Positions 1 through 8,260 of a DNA stretch of 64,000 nucleotides are shown here, one piece after another. This stretch comes from an uncultured Roseburia sp. (GTDB lineage Bacteria > Bacillota > Clostridia > Lachnospirales > Lachnospiraceae). Where the stretch lies: the NCBI GenBank assembly GCA_947644305.1, contig CANRYS010000001.1, positions 186,001-250,000 on the forward strand. The letters are read 5' to 3'. Position 1 is the stretch's first letter. Each line of letters opens with the position of its first letter. A program made the position numbers and the translations under genes. The notes below the pieces were generated by a model that worked only from the letters and a program-made list of their open reading frames with translations, did no database searches and had not been told where the DNA came from.

Positions 1-75
1 CGCAATAAACTGAACTGGGATAATGTACATTCGGATTTTATCAAAACCTGTTGGGGAAGAGGGTATCAGATATGA
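1..75 (+). CDS. Response regulator, C-terminal end (partial)
   Basis: The first 24 codons form the end of a protein that begins before the window. The last residues read CWGRGYQI and then TGA, which matches the end of OmpR/PhoB-type winged-helix DNA-binding domains (the usual form is VWGxGYxI). The stop TGA at 73-75 overlaps the ATG at 72 of the next gene (ATGA), so the two are probably translationally coupled. This is the expected layout of a VanR/VanS-type pair. Only the tail is visible, so the phosphoacceptor domain and target genes cannot be judged. Confidence 0.8.
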   Translation, partial: RNKLNWDNVHSDFIKTCWGRGYQI

Positions 76-1253
76 TGCTATCAAAGATAATTCCAAACTA
101 TATTTTAATCAACGGCATTGCCATCGGAGGAACGGTTTTCGTGATTTTTCTGGTTTACAGAAAACTGTCCTCCTCATTCCAAAAACGCCTCACGGCATAT
201 TTCCTGAAAGCGGCCTGCGTTTCCCTTGTTATCAGCTTAGTGGTGATGGCGGTGGTACTGACCATGATGCAGCTTCTGCTCCATTCCGGGATGTGGGATT
301 TTTTTTATGAGCTGGGCTATGGATATCTCATTGCTGCCGAATATCTTCCGTCGGTGCTGGCAGTGGCGTTTCCCGTGATATGCTTTGTTGTCTCCTTTTC
401 CGTCAGGATCAACCGCAGGGTCAGGTATGTGGAGTATCTGTCCCAGGAAATTCAGAGGATTCGAGAGGAGGGCTTTGGAAGGAGCATGGAACTGGAGGGT
501 GACGATGAAATCACCCAGCTGTGCGCCGTCATCAACGAGATGTCCGTCCAGCTCAGGGAAAAGGAGGAAAGGGAAAAAAGGCAGCAACAGAGTAAGAATG
601 AGCTGATTACCAATGTCTCCCATGATCTGCGCAGTCCTCTTACCTCGATTATCGGCTATGTGGAGCTGCTGAAGGAGACGGGGCCTGAAGACAGGCAGCG
701 CTTTGATGAATACATTGAAGTGGTAGAGCGACGTCTGACGGGGCTTAATGGGCTGATCAACGAACTGTTTGAATATACAAAGCTAAACTCCGCCGATCGG
801 TTTCCTGATATAGAGAAAAGGGATGTGCTGGAACTGCTGCGGCATATCCTTTATGAATATAAAATTCTTATGGAGGCAGAGGGCCTGGCGCTTTCATGGC
901 AGCTGGGGGCGAAAAGCCATGCCGCCTATATCAATACGCAGCAGATGGTACGGGTGTTTCAGAATCTGCTGGACAACGCCCGCAGATATGCCGATCATTC
1001 CGCTCCGGTAACCGTGACGGCACAGGAAACGGGCCGACTCCATATCTGTATCACGAACCGATTGACGGATGCTCACGGCATTGAGCCTAACCGAATCTTT
1101 GAGCGATTCTACTGCGGAGACCGGGCCAGAAGCACCCCCCAAAGCTCCGGGCTGGGGCTTGCCATTGTAAAACGCATCGTGGAACTCCACGGGGGCGAGG
1201 TCGATGTATCGTTACAGGGACAGGAACTATCCATCCATCTGTTTCTCAAATAA
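72..1253 (+). CDS. Sensor histidine kinase, VanS-like
   Basis: This is a membrane sensor kinase of about 393 residues. Three hydrophobic segments (about residues 11-30, 46-70 and 92-111) are followed by a HAMP-like linker and a HisKA domain with the H-box SHDLRSPL (His184). The catalytic domain has an N-box (QNLLDNARRYA), an F-box-like FERFY and a G2 box (SSGLGLAIVK). The G1 region (DAHGIEPNRIFERF) is weaker than usual. I chose ATG 72 over the upstream in-frame TTG 51 because GGGGAAGAGGG lies just before it and it overlaps the regulator stop. Its signal and targets are unknown. Membrane topology resembles VanS-type kinases, but no resistance genes are nearby, so a role in glycopeptide response is not supported. 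Confidence 0.9.
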   Translation: MMLSKIIPNYILINGIAIGGTVFVIFLVYRKLSSSFQKRLTAYFLKAACVSLVISLVVMAVVLTMMQLLLHSGMWDFFYELGYGYLIAAEYLPSVLAVAFPVICFVVSFSVRINRRVRYVEYLSQEIQRIREEGFGRSMELEGDDEITQLCAVINEMSVQLREKEEREKRQQQSKNELITNVSHDLRSPLTSIIGYVELLKETGPEDRQRFDEYIEVVERRLTGLNGLINELFEYTKLNSADRFPDIEKRDVLELLRHILYEYKILMEAEGLALSWQLGAKSHAAYINTQQMVRVFQNLLDNARRYADHSAPVTVTAQETGRLHICITNRLTDAHGIEPNRIFERFYCGDRARSTPQSSGLGLAIVKRIVELHGGEVDVSLQGQELSIHLFLK

Positions 1254-1336
1254 AAGAAAAAGCGCCATTACTGCCCAAAGTGCAAACAGTAAACGCTCAT
1301 CAACACAAAAAATTTACAAATAACCATCATCCAAAA

Positions 1337-1534
1337 GTTATATTGCTCTACAACGGCTTCGGCTTCTCGGTAGGTTGCCATAAACGCCTGCATATCGGGA
1401 TAACCGTCCTCTTTCAGAATGTCGGGCAGTTTATCCAGCCTTTCGGAGATTTCCTTTTCCGTCTGTTGTATCTGCTCGGTAAGAAGTATTCCACGGACAC
1501 AGATAATGCTCTTTTTGCACCAATCGTCCTCGCT
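1337..1534 (-). pseudogene. Remnant of MobA/MobL-type relaxase C-terminus
   Basis: The minus strand reads an open stretch with the segments LTEQIQQTEKEISERLDKL, GYPDMQAFMATYREAEAVVEQYN (in part). This resembles the C-terminal helical region of MobA/MobL relaxases from Clostridia mobile elements, as I remember them. It has no start codon, is preceded by an in-frame stop at about 1535-1537 and loses the match after VEQYN near 1337. No relaxase catalytic motif is present. I take it as a scar of a lost mobilisable element beside the two-component genes. The match is from memory and needs a search. Confidence 0.4.
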
Positions 1535-1571
1535 TTAAGCCTTCTTCAAAAATACGTCTGATAATATAGAG

Positions 1572-1620
1572 AAAGCCAGCGTAAAAAGCATTTATGCCTT
1601 TTGCGCTGGCTTTTGCCTTT
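1572..1620 (+). terminator. Hairpin, probable terminator
   Basis: Arms AAAGCCAGCG (1572-1581) and CGCTGGCTTTT (1604-1614) pair, with a further inner AAAA/TTTT and GCA/TGC pairing, followed by T-rich sequence. It could end transcripts of the sensor kinase. The stretch 1254-1683 otherwise holds only the relaxase remnant and a weaker TTACTG/CAGTAA hairpin near 1268-1292. Confidence 0.55.
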
Positions 1621-1683
1621 GTTATCGCCCACGGGTTGTTTTTGTTGATGTTTTCAAATTATTTCCTTATATGGTGACAGCCT

Positions 1684-2142
1684 TTACACCTCATCTTTTG
1701 TTTTCGGCAACAGTCGATTATCTTCTGATAATCTCAGGAAGGGAGCATAGGCAACTTCCCATGGATAACCATCCAGATCCAGAAAATATCCTGAGTACCC
1801 ATCACATCCTCCCCAGTCCTTCCACTGTGGTTTCTGCCAGCTTGTGGCGCCAGCTTTTACTGCCGCCTCAAACAATTCGTCTACTTCTTCTGCACTGCTA
1901 CCGTTAATGGCCAGGGTGAATCCTCGATATTGCGCTTTGGGAGTCACTTCCATTTGTGCATCGTGTCCAAGGAAATCATAGGGAACCAGGCCTAACACGA
2001 TATTGTCGGCAAGCATATAGGTACAGATGTCAGGATCTGACTCTGGTGAACATTCCCATCCAAGAGCTTCATAGAAGCGGATTGACTGTTCCAGATCATC
2101 CACTCCAAGGGTAATGATCGAAATACTTTTTGCTCTTGCCAT
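1684..2142 (-). CDS. VOC (glyoxalase/bleomycin resistance) family protein
   Basis: This is a 152-residue protein of the vicinal oxygen chelate fold: it opens with ISIITLGVDDLEQSIRFYEALGW and ends with the second module containing GYSGYFLDLDGYPWEVAYAP. That C-terminal pattern (DLDGYPWE) is typical of VOC proteins of the YcgJ/PhnB-like kind. An AAAGGAGA ribosome binding site precedes ATG 2142. Family members are metal-dependent lyases, dioxygenases or drug-binding proteins, so the substrate cannot be stated. It is followed on the same strand, in the downstream direction, by no other gene, and lies 88 bases downstream of the TrpA-like gene. It is not obviously part of the nucleoside operon. Confidence 0.85.
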   Translation of the reverse strand: MARAKSISIITLGVDDLEQSIRFYEALGWECSPESDPDICTYMLADNIVLGLVPYDFLGHDAQMEVTPKAQYRGFTLAINGSSAEEVDELFEAAVKAGATSWQKPQWKDWGGCDGYSGYFLDLDGYPWEVAYAPFLRLSEDNRLLPKTKDEV

Positions 2143-2229
2143 TACATTCTCCTTTCTGCTTTCTCAAACGAACACTCTATATTCGTAGCCTGACGGCGTC
2201 AATTTAGGCCCGCCAAGCTACCCTGATTT

Positions 2230-2946
2230 TTAACACTCAGCTTTTAACTCTTTGATCTTTGCCTTCAATACCGGAATATCATCATGCAGTTTCAATATAG
2301 TGCTTCCTACAAATACACCATCTGCCCCTGCCTCTTTCGCCATAGAAACATCTTCTGGCTGGTAGATTCCCACACCACAGTAGATCGGCCTTGTAATACC
2401 GCGGCTTCTTAAGTACTGGATGCAGTCTTTCAGTTCTGGATAGTCTGGGTTGACATATCCTGTCGTTGGTTTCGCCTGAAGATAAACAAATCCATTGGAG
2501 CGAATGGCAGATTCTACTTCTGTTTCATCCAAATAATACTGCACATAGCAGCTCACACGAATGCCGGCTTCAATCAATTTATTCTTAATGGTTTCATCTT
2601 CCAGACCGACTAAAATTAAGTCCTTGAATTCATGTTCCAGACAAAATTTCTCGAACACCTCGTATCCCATTTGTTTGATTGTATTTTCATAGGACAAAAG
2701 AATAAAAGATGTGTTTGGGTTGTTTTTCTTCGCCGTCACCATTCCGTCCATGTATTTGTGAAAATCGCTGCAGTTCTCCAGCGCTTTTGCCATTCTTCCC
2801 GAGATCAGTTCACTTTCCAGATATGGATTCGCAGACGGAAAGTCGATTTCAATGACATCACAGCCGGCCTCTGAATAAATTTCCGCCATCTCAATGCTGC
2901 TTTCTATGGTTGGATATCCATTCGATAAATAACATATAAGTTTCAT
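2230..2946 (-). CDS. TrpA-like TIM-barrel protein
   Basis: The 238 residues resemble the alpha subunit of tryptophan synthase: LSNGYPT at the start, IEIDFPSANPYLES where TrpA has its catalytic Glu and Asp (Glu is kept, the Asp position is Glu), and a C-terminal phosphate-binding part, GVGIYQPEDVSMAKEAGADG followed by GSTIL. It is about 30 residues shorter than usual TrpA, and no TrpB or other trp gene is near. As the last gene of a nucleoside-type catabolic operon, it more likely performs a retro-aldol or related reaction on a phosphorylated sugar. That role is inference. Its start ATG 2946 has AAGGAAGAAAA before it. Confidence 0.75.
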   Translation of the reverse strand: MKLICYLSNGYPTIESSIEMAEIYSEAGCDVIEIDFPSANPYLESELISGRMAKALENCSDFHKYMDGMVTAKKNNPNTSFILLSYENTIKQMGYEVFEKFCLEHEFKDLILVGLEDETIKNKLIEAGIRVSCYVQYYLDETEVESAIRSNGFVYLQAKPTTGYVNPDYPELKDCIQYLRSRGITRPIYCGVGIYQPEDVSMAKEAGADGVFVGSTILKLHDDIPVLKAKIKELKAEC

Positions 2947-2961
2947 TTTTCTTCCTTCCTT

Positions 2962-4110
2962 CTAAAAAATAGTTTTGAACAGTTCCTCCATCTCTTCCTT
3001 TGTCGGAATTGCCGGGTTGGTCTTCGTGCATCCATCGGCAAGCGCCATGTCAGCCATCTCCGGGATTTTCTCCTGATATTCTGCTTTCTGTTCTTCGCTG
3101 AGCAGTGCAGAAATTTTATTTGCAATATGTAACTTCTTATTTAGTTCAAGGATGCCGGCCTCGAAGCTTTCCACCTTTTGCTCTTCCGCCATATTTTTGT
3201 AAATGTCCCGGGCCTCAGCGCTTTTCGTTTCGTTGAAATGAATCACGTAGGGAAGTACGATGGCGTCGCCAAGTCCATGAGCGATATGAAAGAAACTTCC
3301 CAGTGTATGTGCGATGGAGTGTACAATCCCAAGTGACACATTCGTGAAAGCCAGACCTGCAACCATGGAGGCATTCAACATTTTTTCTCTTGCTTCCCCA
3401 TCCTCCCCATCCTCGTATGCCAATGGCAGATATGTGAAGATATCTTTGATTGCCTGTTTTGCAAGAATATCCGATAAATAGTTTGCACGCTGGGAAACCA
3501 GGGCTTCCACCGCATGTGTCATGGCGTCCATTCCCGTTTCAGCCGTAATGTGCGCAGGCATAGACATAGTGACTTCCGGATCACAAATGGCAATGTCAGG
3601 CATCATTTCCATGTTTCCTATCCCGTGTTTTATGCCGCGTTCATTGTCGGAGATCACGATCGAACGGGATACTTCACTGGCTGTTCCGCTTGTAGATGGG
3701 ATACAGCACAGTCTTGCCTTTGTCCGCAATTTGGGAAACTCATTCGGCGGCAGGATTTCTTCAATTGTTTTCAATTCTGGATGTTCATAATAAATCCACA
3801 TGGCTTTTGCTGCATCCATTGCGGACCCGCCGCCTAAGCCAACGATCAGGTCGGGCTGGAACTCCAGCATCTCACCTGCTCCGCGCAGAACCGTTCCAAG
3901 GGACGGATCCGGCTCCACACCGCGGATCACGCTTACCTGTGCCCCTGCTTCACGGAACAGTTCCTGCACCTTTGCCAGCATTCCGCTTTTCTCCATACTG
4001 CTTCCACCGACAACAATACTTGCTCTCTGGGCATGGATACTTTTTATGTATTCCAGGCTGCCAGCTCCGAACATCAATTCAGAGCCAGCCAGTTTCATAG
4101 GTCTCATCAT
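2962..4110 (-). CDS. Iron-containing alcohol dehydrogenase
   Basis: This 382-residue protein belongs to the type III (iron) alcohol dehydrogenases. It has the nucleotide-binding motif GGGSAMDAAKA near residue 95 and metal-ligand regions MDAMTHAVEA and HSIAHTLGSFFHIAHG. A ribosome binding site AAGGAGAGAG precedes the ATG. Such enzymes reduce aldehydes with NAD(P)H or oxidise alcohols. It lies 15 bases upstream of the TrpA-like gene and 14 bases downstream of the BtpA-like gene, so it is co-transcribed with the catabolic genes. An attractive but unproven job is reduction of an aldehyde released by a barrel-type lyase in this operon. Confidence 0.92.
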   Translation of the reverse strand: MMRPMKLAGSELMFGAGSLEYIKSIHAQRASIVVGGSSMEKSGMLAKVQELFREAGAQVSVIRGVEPDPSLGTVLRGAGEMLEFQPDLIVGLGGGSAMDAAKAMWIYYEHPELKTIEEILPPNEFPKLRTKARLCCIPSTSGTASEVSRSIVISDNERGIKHGIGNMEMMPDIAICDPEVTMSMPAHITAETGMDAMTHAVEALVSQRANYLSDILAKQAIKDIFTYLPLAYEDGEDGEAREKMLNASMVAGLAFTNVSLGIVHSIAHTLGSFFHIAHGLGDAIVLPYVIHFNETKSAEARDIYKNMAEEQKVESFEAGILELNKKLHIANKISALLSEEQKAEYQEKIPEMADMALADGCTKTNPAIPTKEEMEELFKTIF

Positions 4111-4124
4111 AATATTCTCTCTCC

Positions 4125-4913
4125 TTATGCTAATCCATCTAATACTTTTTTCACCAGGTCATAGTCGATCGGATTCGTCAGTATTCCGCCTTCTTTTAAG
4201 CTGGAACCGATGATTGCACCATCCGCAACCTGCATCTGCTCCTTAATATTTTCTGCATTCACGCCACTTCCGGCAAATACAGGGAGCTTCACTACCTGTT
4301 TCACACGTTTAATCAAATCAATGGGTGTTTCTTCTCCAATCTGATTCCCGGTTACAATAATCCCGTCTGCACCACTGCCTGCCGCTTCGCTGGCGGACTG
4401 TTCAATGGTGATATTGGGAAGCAGCATGTGAGCATGTTTTACCTGGACGTCTGCCAGGATTTTAACATGTTCCAGACCCATTTGTTTCCGAAATTCCATA
4501 CATTTCTTTGCACAGGGATAAATGATTCCATCGGTGGTACAAACAGTGTCGACAAAGACCGGAACCCGGATAAAGGATGCTCCTGTTACCGCCGCGATAG
4601 CGATGTCTGCCTCGCAGTCATTAAAAGCTGCGTCGATTCCAATCGGGATCTTCACTGCATTCCCTACGGCTGCTGCCGCCGCTGTCAAGGCTGCTAATTG
4701 TGCTTTATTGATATGTGCAGAGAATGGAGCATCCCCCATGTTTTCTACAATGACTGCGTCCACCCCGGCCTGTTCGAGCGTCACTGCGTCCTGCACTGCC
4801 TGGTCTATCATCTTCTGATAGTCTCCTGAAAAACCGGCTGTCGTCGGCAGTGGAAGGCAATGTACCATACCGATAATAGTAGATGATTGTAATTGAAATA
4901 ACTGTTTACCCAT
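4125..4913 (-). CDS. BtpA/SgcQ family protein
   Basis: The 262 residues form a predicted TIM barrel: IIGMVHCLPLP at the N-terminus, the variable centre ADVQVKHAH, and a phosphate-binding C-terminal part, GADGIIVTGNQIGEETP and FAGSGVNAENIKE with GAIIGSSLKEGG. The first motif is characteristic of the BtpA/SgcQ family, named from a cyanobacterial photosystem I factor and an E. coli sugar-operon protein. The biochemical function of the family is not settled. Operon position after a nucleoside phosphorylase and a PfkB kinase points to handling of a phosphorylated sugar. GGGAGG lies ten bases before the ATG. Confidence 0.88.
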   Translation of the reverse strand: MGKQLFQLQSSTIIGMVHCLPLPTTAGFSGDYQKMIDQAVQDAVTLEQAGVDAVIVENMGDAPFSAHINKAQLAALTAAAAAVGNAVKIPIGIDAAFNDCEADIAIAAVTGASFIRVPVFVDTVCTTDGIIYPCAKKCMEFRKQMGLEHVKILADVQVKHAHMLLPNITIEQSASEAAGSGADGIIVTGNQIGEETPIDLIKRVKQVVKLPVFAGSGVNAENIKEQMQVADGAIIGSSLKEGGILTNPIDYDLVKKVLDGLA

Positions 4914-4964
4914 TTTCTATATACCTCCCTTTTATATTTTTAACTTACTCCTGTATTCATTCTG

Positions 4965-5732
4965 TCACTGGGCCTGCTCCTGCTTGTGTTTTAAATGATA
5001 ATTGTAAATTCCCTCCAACGCCGCTCTGCACAACAGGTCTTCTGCGTCCGTACGTTCCTGGCCCTGGAGTGTCTCCTTAAGATTTTCCAGAACGGTTACC
5101 ATTGTAAGTACACAGGTTTTTACATTCATCAATCTTCCCAGAGTCATCATGCAGGAGGATTCCATATCAATTCCGGTCACACCAAGTTTTTTTAATTCCT
5201 CAAAGGTTTTGGACATATCCCGGCCCCATTCTTTGGAGAATTTGGAATCGTGCATACAACTATAGAATCCGTCCATTGTGCAGTTTAGACCGTTTGCGTA
5301 TCGTCTGCCCATTGCTGTAACCGTTTCGTTCATAACATTTACCAGTTCAAAATCAGCAACTGCTGGATAGCTTAAATCCACATATGTCTGACTGGTGCTT
5401 TCCCGTCTCATAGCAGCCAGTGGTATCATGAAATGCCCCAGCATATCGTCCTGCATAGACATCACCGTTCCCATACGCAGGGCAACTTCCATGCCTGCCT
5501 CGTACATTTCCTCCATCGCGATTGCCGACGACGGGGCTCCGATCCCCGTGGACGTCACAGTGATATCCACGCCTTTATATGTTCCTGTATACGTATTGAA
5601 CTCCCTCATAAATGCAACTTTTTTCGGTTCATCCAGATATTTTTTTATCACTTCCACTCTCCACGGATCTCCCGAAAATAGTACATATTTTGACACGGTT
5701 TCTCTGTCAGCACCCATATATAAAGTACTCAT
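4965..5732 (-). CDS. Nucleoside phosphorylase, uridine phosphorylase-like
   Basis: The protein (about 255 residues from ATG 5732) belongs to the PNP/UDP phosphorylase family: phosphate-site SGDPWRV, MREFNTY, STGIGAPSSAIAMEE, and the ribose-site GIDMESS. Compared with E. coli uridine phosphorylase, the uracil-recognition stretch FYPGQER is FYSCMHD, and RIGTTGA is RMGTVMS, so the base and phosphate environment is changed. It probably still releases a sugar-1-phosphate from a nucleoside-like compound, but not necessarily uridine. ATG 5732 fits the family length better than the in-frame GTG 5750, though its GTGAGG is 13 bases away. It sits between the PfkB kinase and BtpA genes. Confidence 0.88.
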   Translation of the reverse strand: MSTLYMGADRETVSKYVLFSGDPWRVEVIKKYLDEPKKVAFMREFNTYTGTYKGVDITVTSTGIGAPSSAIAMEEMYEAGMEVALRMGTVMSMQDDMLGHFMIPLAAMRRESTSQTYVDLSYPAVADFELVNVMNETVTAMGRRYANGLNCTMDGFYSCMHDSKFSKEWGRDMSKTFEELKKLGVTGIDMESSCMMTLGRLMNVKTCVLTMVTVLENLKETLQGQERTDAEDLLCRAALEGIYNYHLKHKQEQAQ

Positions 5733-5786
5733 GCTTATCCATCGCCTCACTTTCTATCTGAACTTTCTACTCCCACCTAATCACTT

Positions 5787-6746
5787 TTATTTCGTCCTGT
5801 TCTCTTCTGCCTTCGCAAGAAGTTCCTGCTCCGTTGGAATATTTGAGCAGCATCCTTCTTTTTGCAGTACAAAATGAGACAGCGCGCTCCCCAACTCACA
5901 GCAGTTCTTTGGATCGCAGCCATTCAAATAGCCATAAATAAACCCTGCCATATAGCCATCACCGGACCCGGTAGCATCCACTACATGCTCCACTTCACAG
6001 ATTTCGATTTTCTCCTGGCGAATCGCCTCCCCTTCACGAATATAGCACAAACTTCCATCTTTCCCCAAGGTAGTCACGATGATATTCGCTTTTCCGATCT
6101 GAAACAGCTCTTTGATGTCTTTCATCCCAAGCAGTTCCTCTATGATTTTCCGCTCTACCTCATTTGAAAAAATAATTTCACTTTCGGTCAGTAATGTTTT
6201 TAAAAATTCCTCTGGAAAGGCATCAAAATCATCTTTCATTCCAAATACAATTGGAATGTTATGTTTCTTACATTTCTTAAAAAATTCCCGGTTATCCTTC
6301 TGTGGCGCCACTGTGATGACGCCAAGACGAACATTTTCAAACATTTCATCCTTCATTGGTCCCGCATACTTTTCATCCATCGCACCAGGATAGAAAATGG
6401 TGATATGATCGTTATGATTATCCTGCAATAGATAACATACACTGGTTTTTTCATCTGGAATCTCTGTTATGCCGTCTAAGGGAACATTTCCGTCCATCAG
6501 GAACTGCTTAAACCCATTGGACTCAAAGTCCTCACCGACACGAAGGATTGGTATTGCACGCATGCCAAGCCTGCACAGCGCATAAGCAATATTGACAGAG
6601 CATCCGCCATAGTTGATATTTACATTAGATTTGTTCTCAACGAGAGAGGTGAACCCAATGCGCGCCGGCGAAGCGATTCTAATGATATGGTCCATACTTA
6701 CATAACCACTTGTCAGCACATCTGTTTTTCTTATACTCATTTCCAA
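5787..6746 (-). CDS. PfkB family sugar/nucleoside kinase
   Basis: This 319-residue ribokinase-like protein has the N-terminal motif NINYGGCSVNIAYALCRLG and the C-terminal ATP/catalytic motif VDATGSGDGYMAGF, where the Asp is the expected catalytic base. The family phosphorylates sugars, nucleosides or sugar-1-phosphates. Next to a phosphorylase it could add a second phosphate to ribose-1-phosphate, as in archaeal nucleoside degradation, or phosphorylate the intact substrate. AGGAGG is six bases before TTG 6746 and twelve before ATG 6740, so either start is possible. Sequence alone does not distinguish adenosine, pseudouridine or sugar-phosphate kinase activity. Confidence 0.88.
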   Translation of the reverse strand: MEMSIRKTDVLTSGYVSMDHIIRIASPARIGFTSLVENKSNVNINYGGCSVNIAYALCRLGMRAIPILRVGEDFESNGFKQFLMDGNVPLDGITEIPDEKTSVCYLLQDNHNDHITIFYPGAMDEKYAGPMKDEMFENVRLGVITVAPQKDNREFFKKCKKHNIPIVFGMKDDFDAFPEEFLKTLLTESEIIFSNEVERKIIEELLGMKDIKELFQIGKANIIVTTLGKDGSLCYIREGEAIRQEKIEICEVEHVVDATGSGDGYMAGFIYGYLNGCDPKNCCELGSALSHFVLQKEGCCSNIPTEQELLAKAEENRTK

Positions 6747-6781
6747 GCCAGACCTCCTAACACTAGTTTTTGCCGATCATT

Positions 6782-7348
6782 TTATAGTTCTTCATTGTCT
6801 AACATCTCCTGAAACTTCTTCATGTCAATTACATGCCCTAGATATTTATCAATATCCGTTAAATGAACTTCATTGACCACTTTGTTATCCGTAGCGACAC
6901 ATTCCCGGATCACATAGGGTGTGTAGTCCAGATAAAAGGCGTCGGTTACGGTTGCGCGGATGCAGCAATTTGTTTTTGTTCCGACAACTATCGTATTTTC
7001 AATACCGTTTTCCCGCAGTACCAGATCAAGATCGGTACCGAAGAATCCACTGTATCTTCTCTTTGGAATCACATAATCCTTCTCTTCATCCACGGTGAGA
7101 AGCGGATCGATTTCTATTCCAAATGTCCCCTCGATGCAGTTTGGTCTCATAGCGGCCGCTTTTCGATCAATCTTTCCTCTGCGGTTCCGATGCTGAAGGA
7201 AGATAACAAGAAGATTTCGTTTTCTGGCCGCCTCCAGCACCTCCTGAATATTTTTCAGGATATTCCTGTTTTCAGGATAATAGACTAGTCCCTCAGGATC
7301 GGTAAAGTCCCGAACCATATCTACTATTATTAAAGCACTTTTTCTCAT
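6782..7348 (-). CDS. Isochorismatase-family cysteine hydrolase
   Basis: The 188 residues carry the catalytic triad pattern of this family: Asp in ALIIVDMVRDF, Lys in VIPKRRYSGFFGTDL and Cys in VGTKTNCCIRATVTDAF. The KRRYSGFFGTDL stretch is closest to ureidoacrylate or biuret-type hydrolases. The Asp-x-His-x-His metal site of nicotinamidases is not seen. Such enzymes hydrolyse C-N bonds of amides, which would suit processing of a base released from a nucleoside. The start is three bases after the permease stop and GAGGGG lies before it, so it is translated with the transporter genes. Confidence 0.87.
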   Translation of the reverse strand: MRKSALIIVDMVRDFTDPEGLVYYPENRNILKNIQEVLEAARKRNLLVIFLQHRNRRGKIDRKAAAMRPNCIEGTFGIEIDPLLTVDEEKDYVIPKRRYSGFFGTDLDLVLRENGIENTIVVGTKTNCCIRATVTDAFYLDYTPYVIRECVATDNKVVNEVHLTDIDKYLGHVIDMKKFQEMLDNEEL

Positions 7349-7351
7349 ACC

Positions 7352-8260
7352 TTATACCCCTCGCACTTTATGATTTCGATATTTCACGATAGATACAACG
7401 GTCAATACCACCGTCATAACCACATAGGGAATGACGTCAAATACAGCGGCAGCGGCACCAGCATGTAAGCTCAAATTTACAGCAAGCGCCCTTGCCAGCC
7501 CGAAGATCACGGCATACACAGATGAGGAAAGCGGGTCTCCCCTTCCACAGTAGATGGCCGCAATCGCGATAAATCCACGTCCTGCTGTCATGTTGTTTGT
7601 AAAAATCGTCATGCGCTCCAGTGCCAGGTTGATTCCTGCCAGTGCACAGAAGAAGGAGCCAAGCAACACAGCAAGATAACGATATTTGTTCGTATTTAAT
7701 CCAAGACTTTTCGCCGAATCTTCATTTTCCCCAACGACACGTACATAGATTCCAAACTTCGTTCGGTACATCAAGAACCAGATGAGCACGATAAATACAA
7801 AGGAAATGTAAGTAATGACCGTGTGTCCGCTGATCATGCTTCCCAGAATTGGAATATTTTCAATCACTGGAATATTAATCTTAAAGTCCGCAGCATTTGT
7901 AAAATCCAGTCTAATGTTTGCGGAATTCATAAGCTGTAAAACAAAACCTGCAATCGCGGTCACTGACATATTAATAGCAAGACCAATGATGATTACATTT
8001 CCTTTACAGGAGACTCCAAAGAATGCGAAAATCAATCCGATTACCAGGCACGCGCCGATAGCCGCCAAATATCCCAGTACAATGTTACCTGTCTGATAGC
8101 TGATCAGGACAGAGAAGAAGGAGCCAGCCAGCATCATACCTTCCAGCGCTATATTCAATACATTTGCCTTATAGGCGAAGATTCCACCAAGTACACAGAG
8201 CAGAATCGGCACTGCGTGATAAATAGAATCATATATTATTCCGTTAAGAAATGCCATCAT
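7352..8260 (-). CDS. ABC transporter permease, nucleoside (NupQ/YufQ type)
   Basis: This is a hydrophobic protein of about 302 residues with eight or more membrane segments and the branched-chain/ribose permease family motifs ANVLNIALEGMMLAG and YRAVVGEN-like IYVRVVGENEDSAKSLG. It pairs with the larger permease upstream, as in BMP-type nucleoside importers. The true start is ATG 8260: AAAGGAGG is placed correctly before it and it overlaps the upstream stop as ATGA. The in-frame ATG 8284 would lie within the upstream gene. Function as one half of the membrane channel is well supported; the exact ligand is not. Confidence 0.93.
   Translation of the reverse strand: MMAFLNGIIYDSIYHAVPILLCVLGGIFAYKANVLNIALEGMMLAGSFFSVLISYQTGNIVLGYLAAIGACLVIGLIFAFFGVSCKGNVIIIGLAINMSVTAIAGFVLQLMNSANIRLDFTNAADFKINIPVIENIPILGSMISGHTVITYISFVFIVLIWFLMYRTKFGIYVRVVGENEDSAKSLGLNTNKYRYLAVLLGSFFCALAGINLALERMTIFTNNMTAGRGFIAIAAIYCGRGDPLSSSVYAVIFGLARALAVNLSLHAGAAAAVFDVIPYVVMTVVLTVVSIVKYRNHKVRGV

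Noticed and set aside
72-1253. Vancomycin resistance sensor
   Set aside because: Only the kinase and regulator end resemble VanRS; no vanHAX-type gene is seen in the window.
1280-1561. A 93-codon plus-strand frame after the kinase
   Set aside because: No ribosome binding site or motif; the opposite strand gives the better match (relaxase remnant).
2230-2946. Tryptophan synthase alpha subunit for tryptophan synthesis
   Set aside because: No TrpB or other trp gene is nearby, the protein is short, and it ends a nucleoside-type operon.
6782-7348. Nicotinamidase
   Set aside because: The Asp-x-His-x-His metal site is not found, so the pyridine-amide role is not supported.
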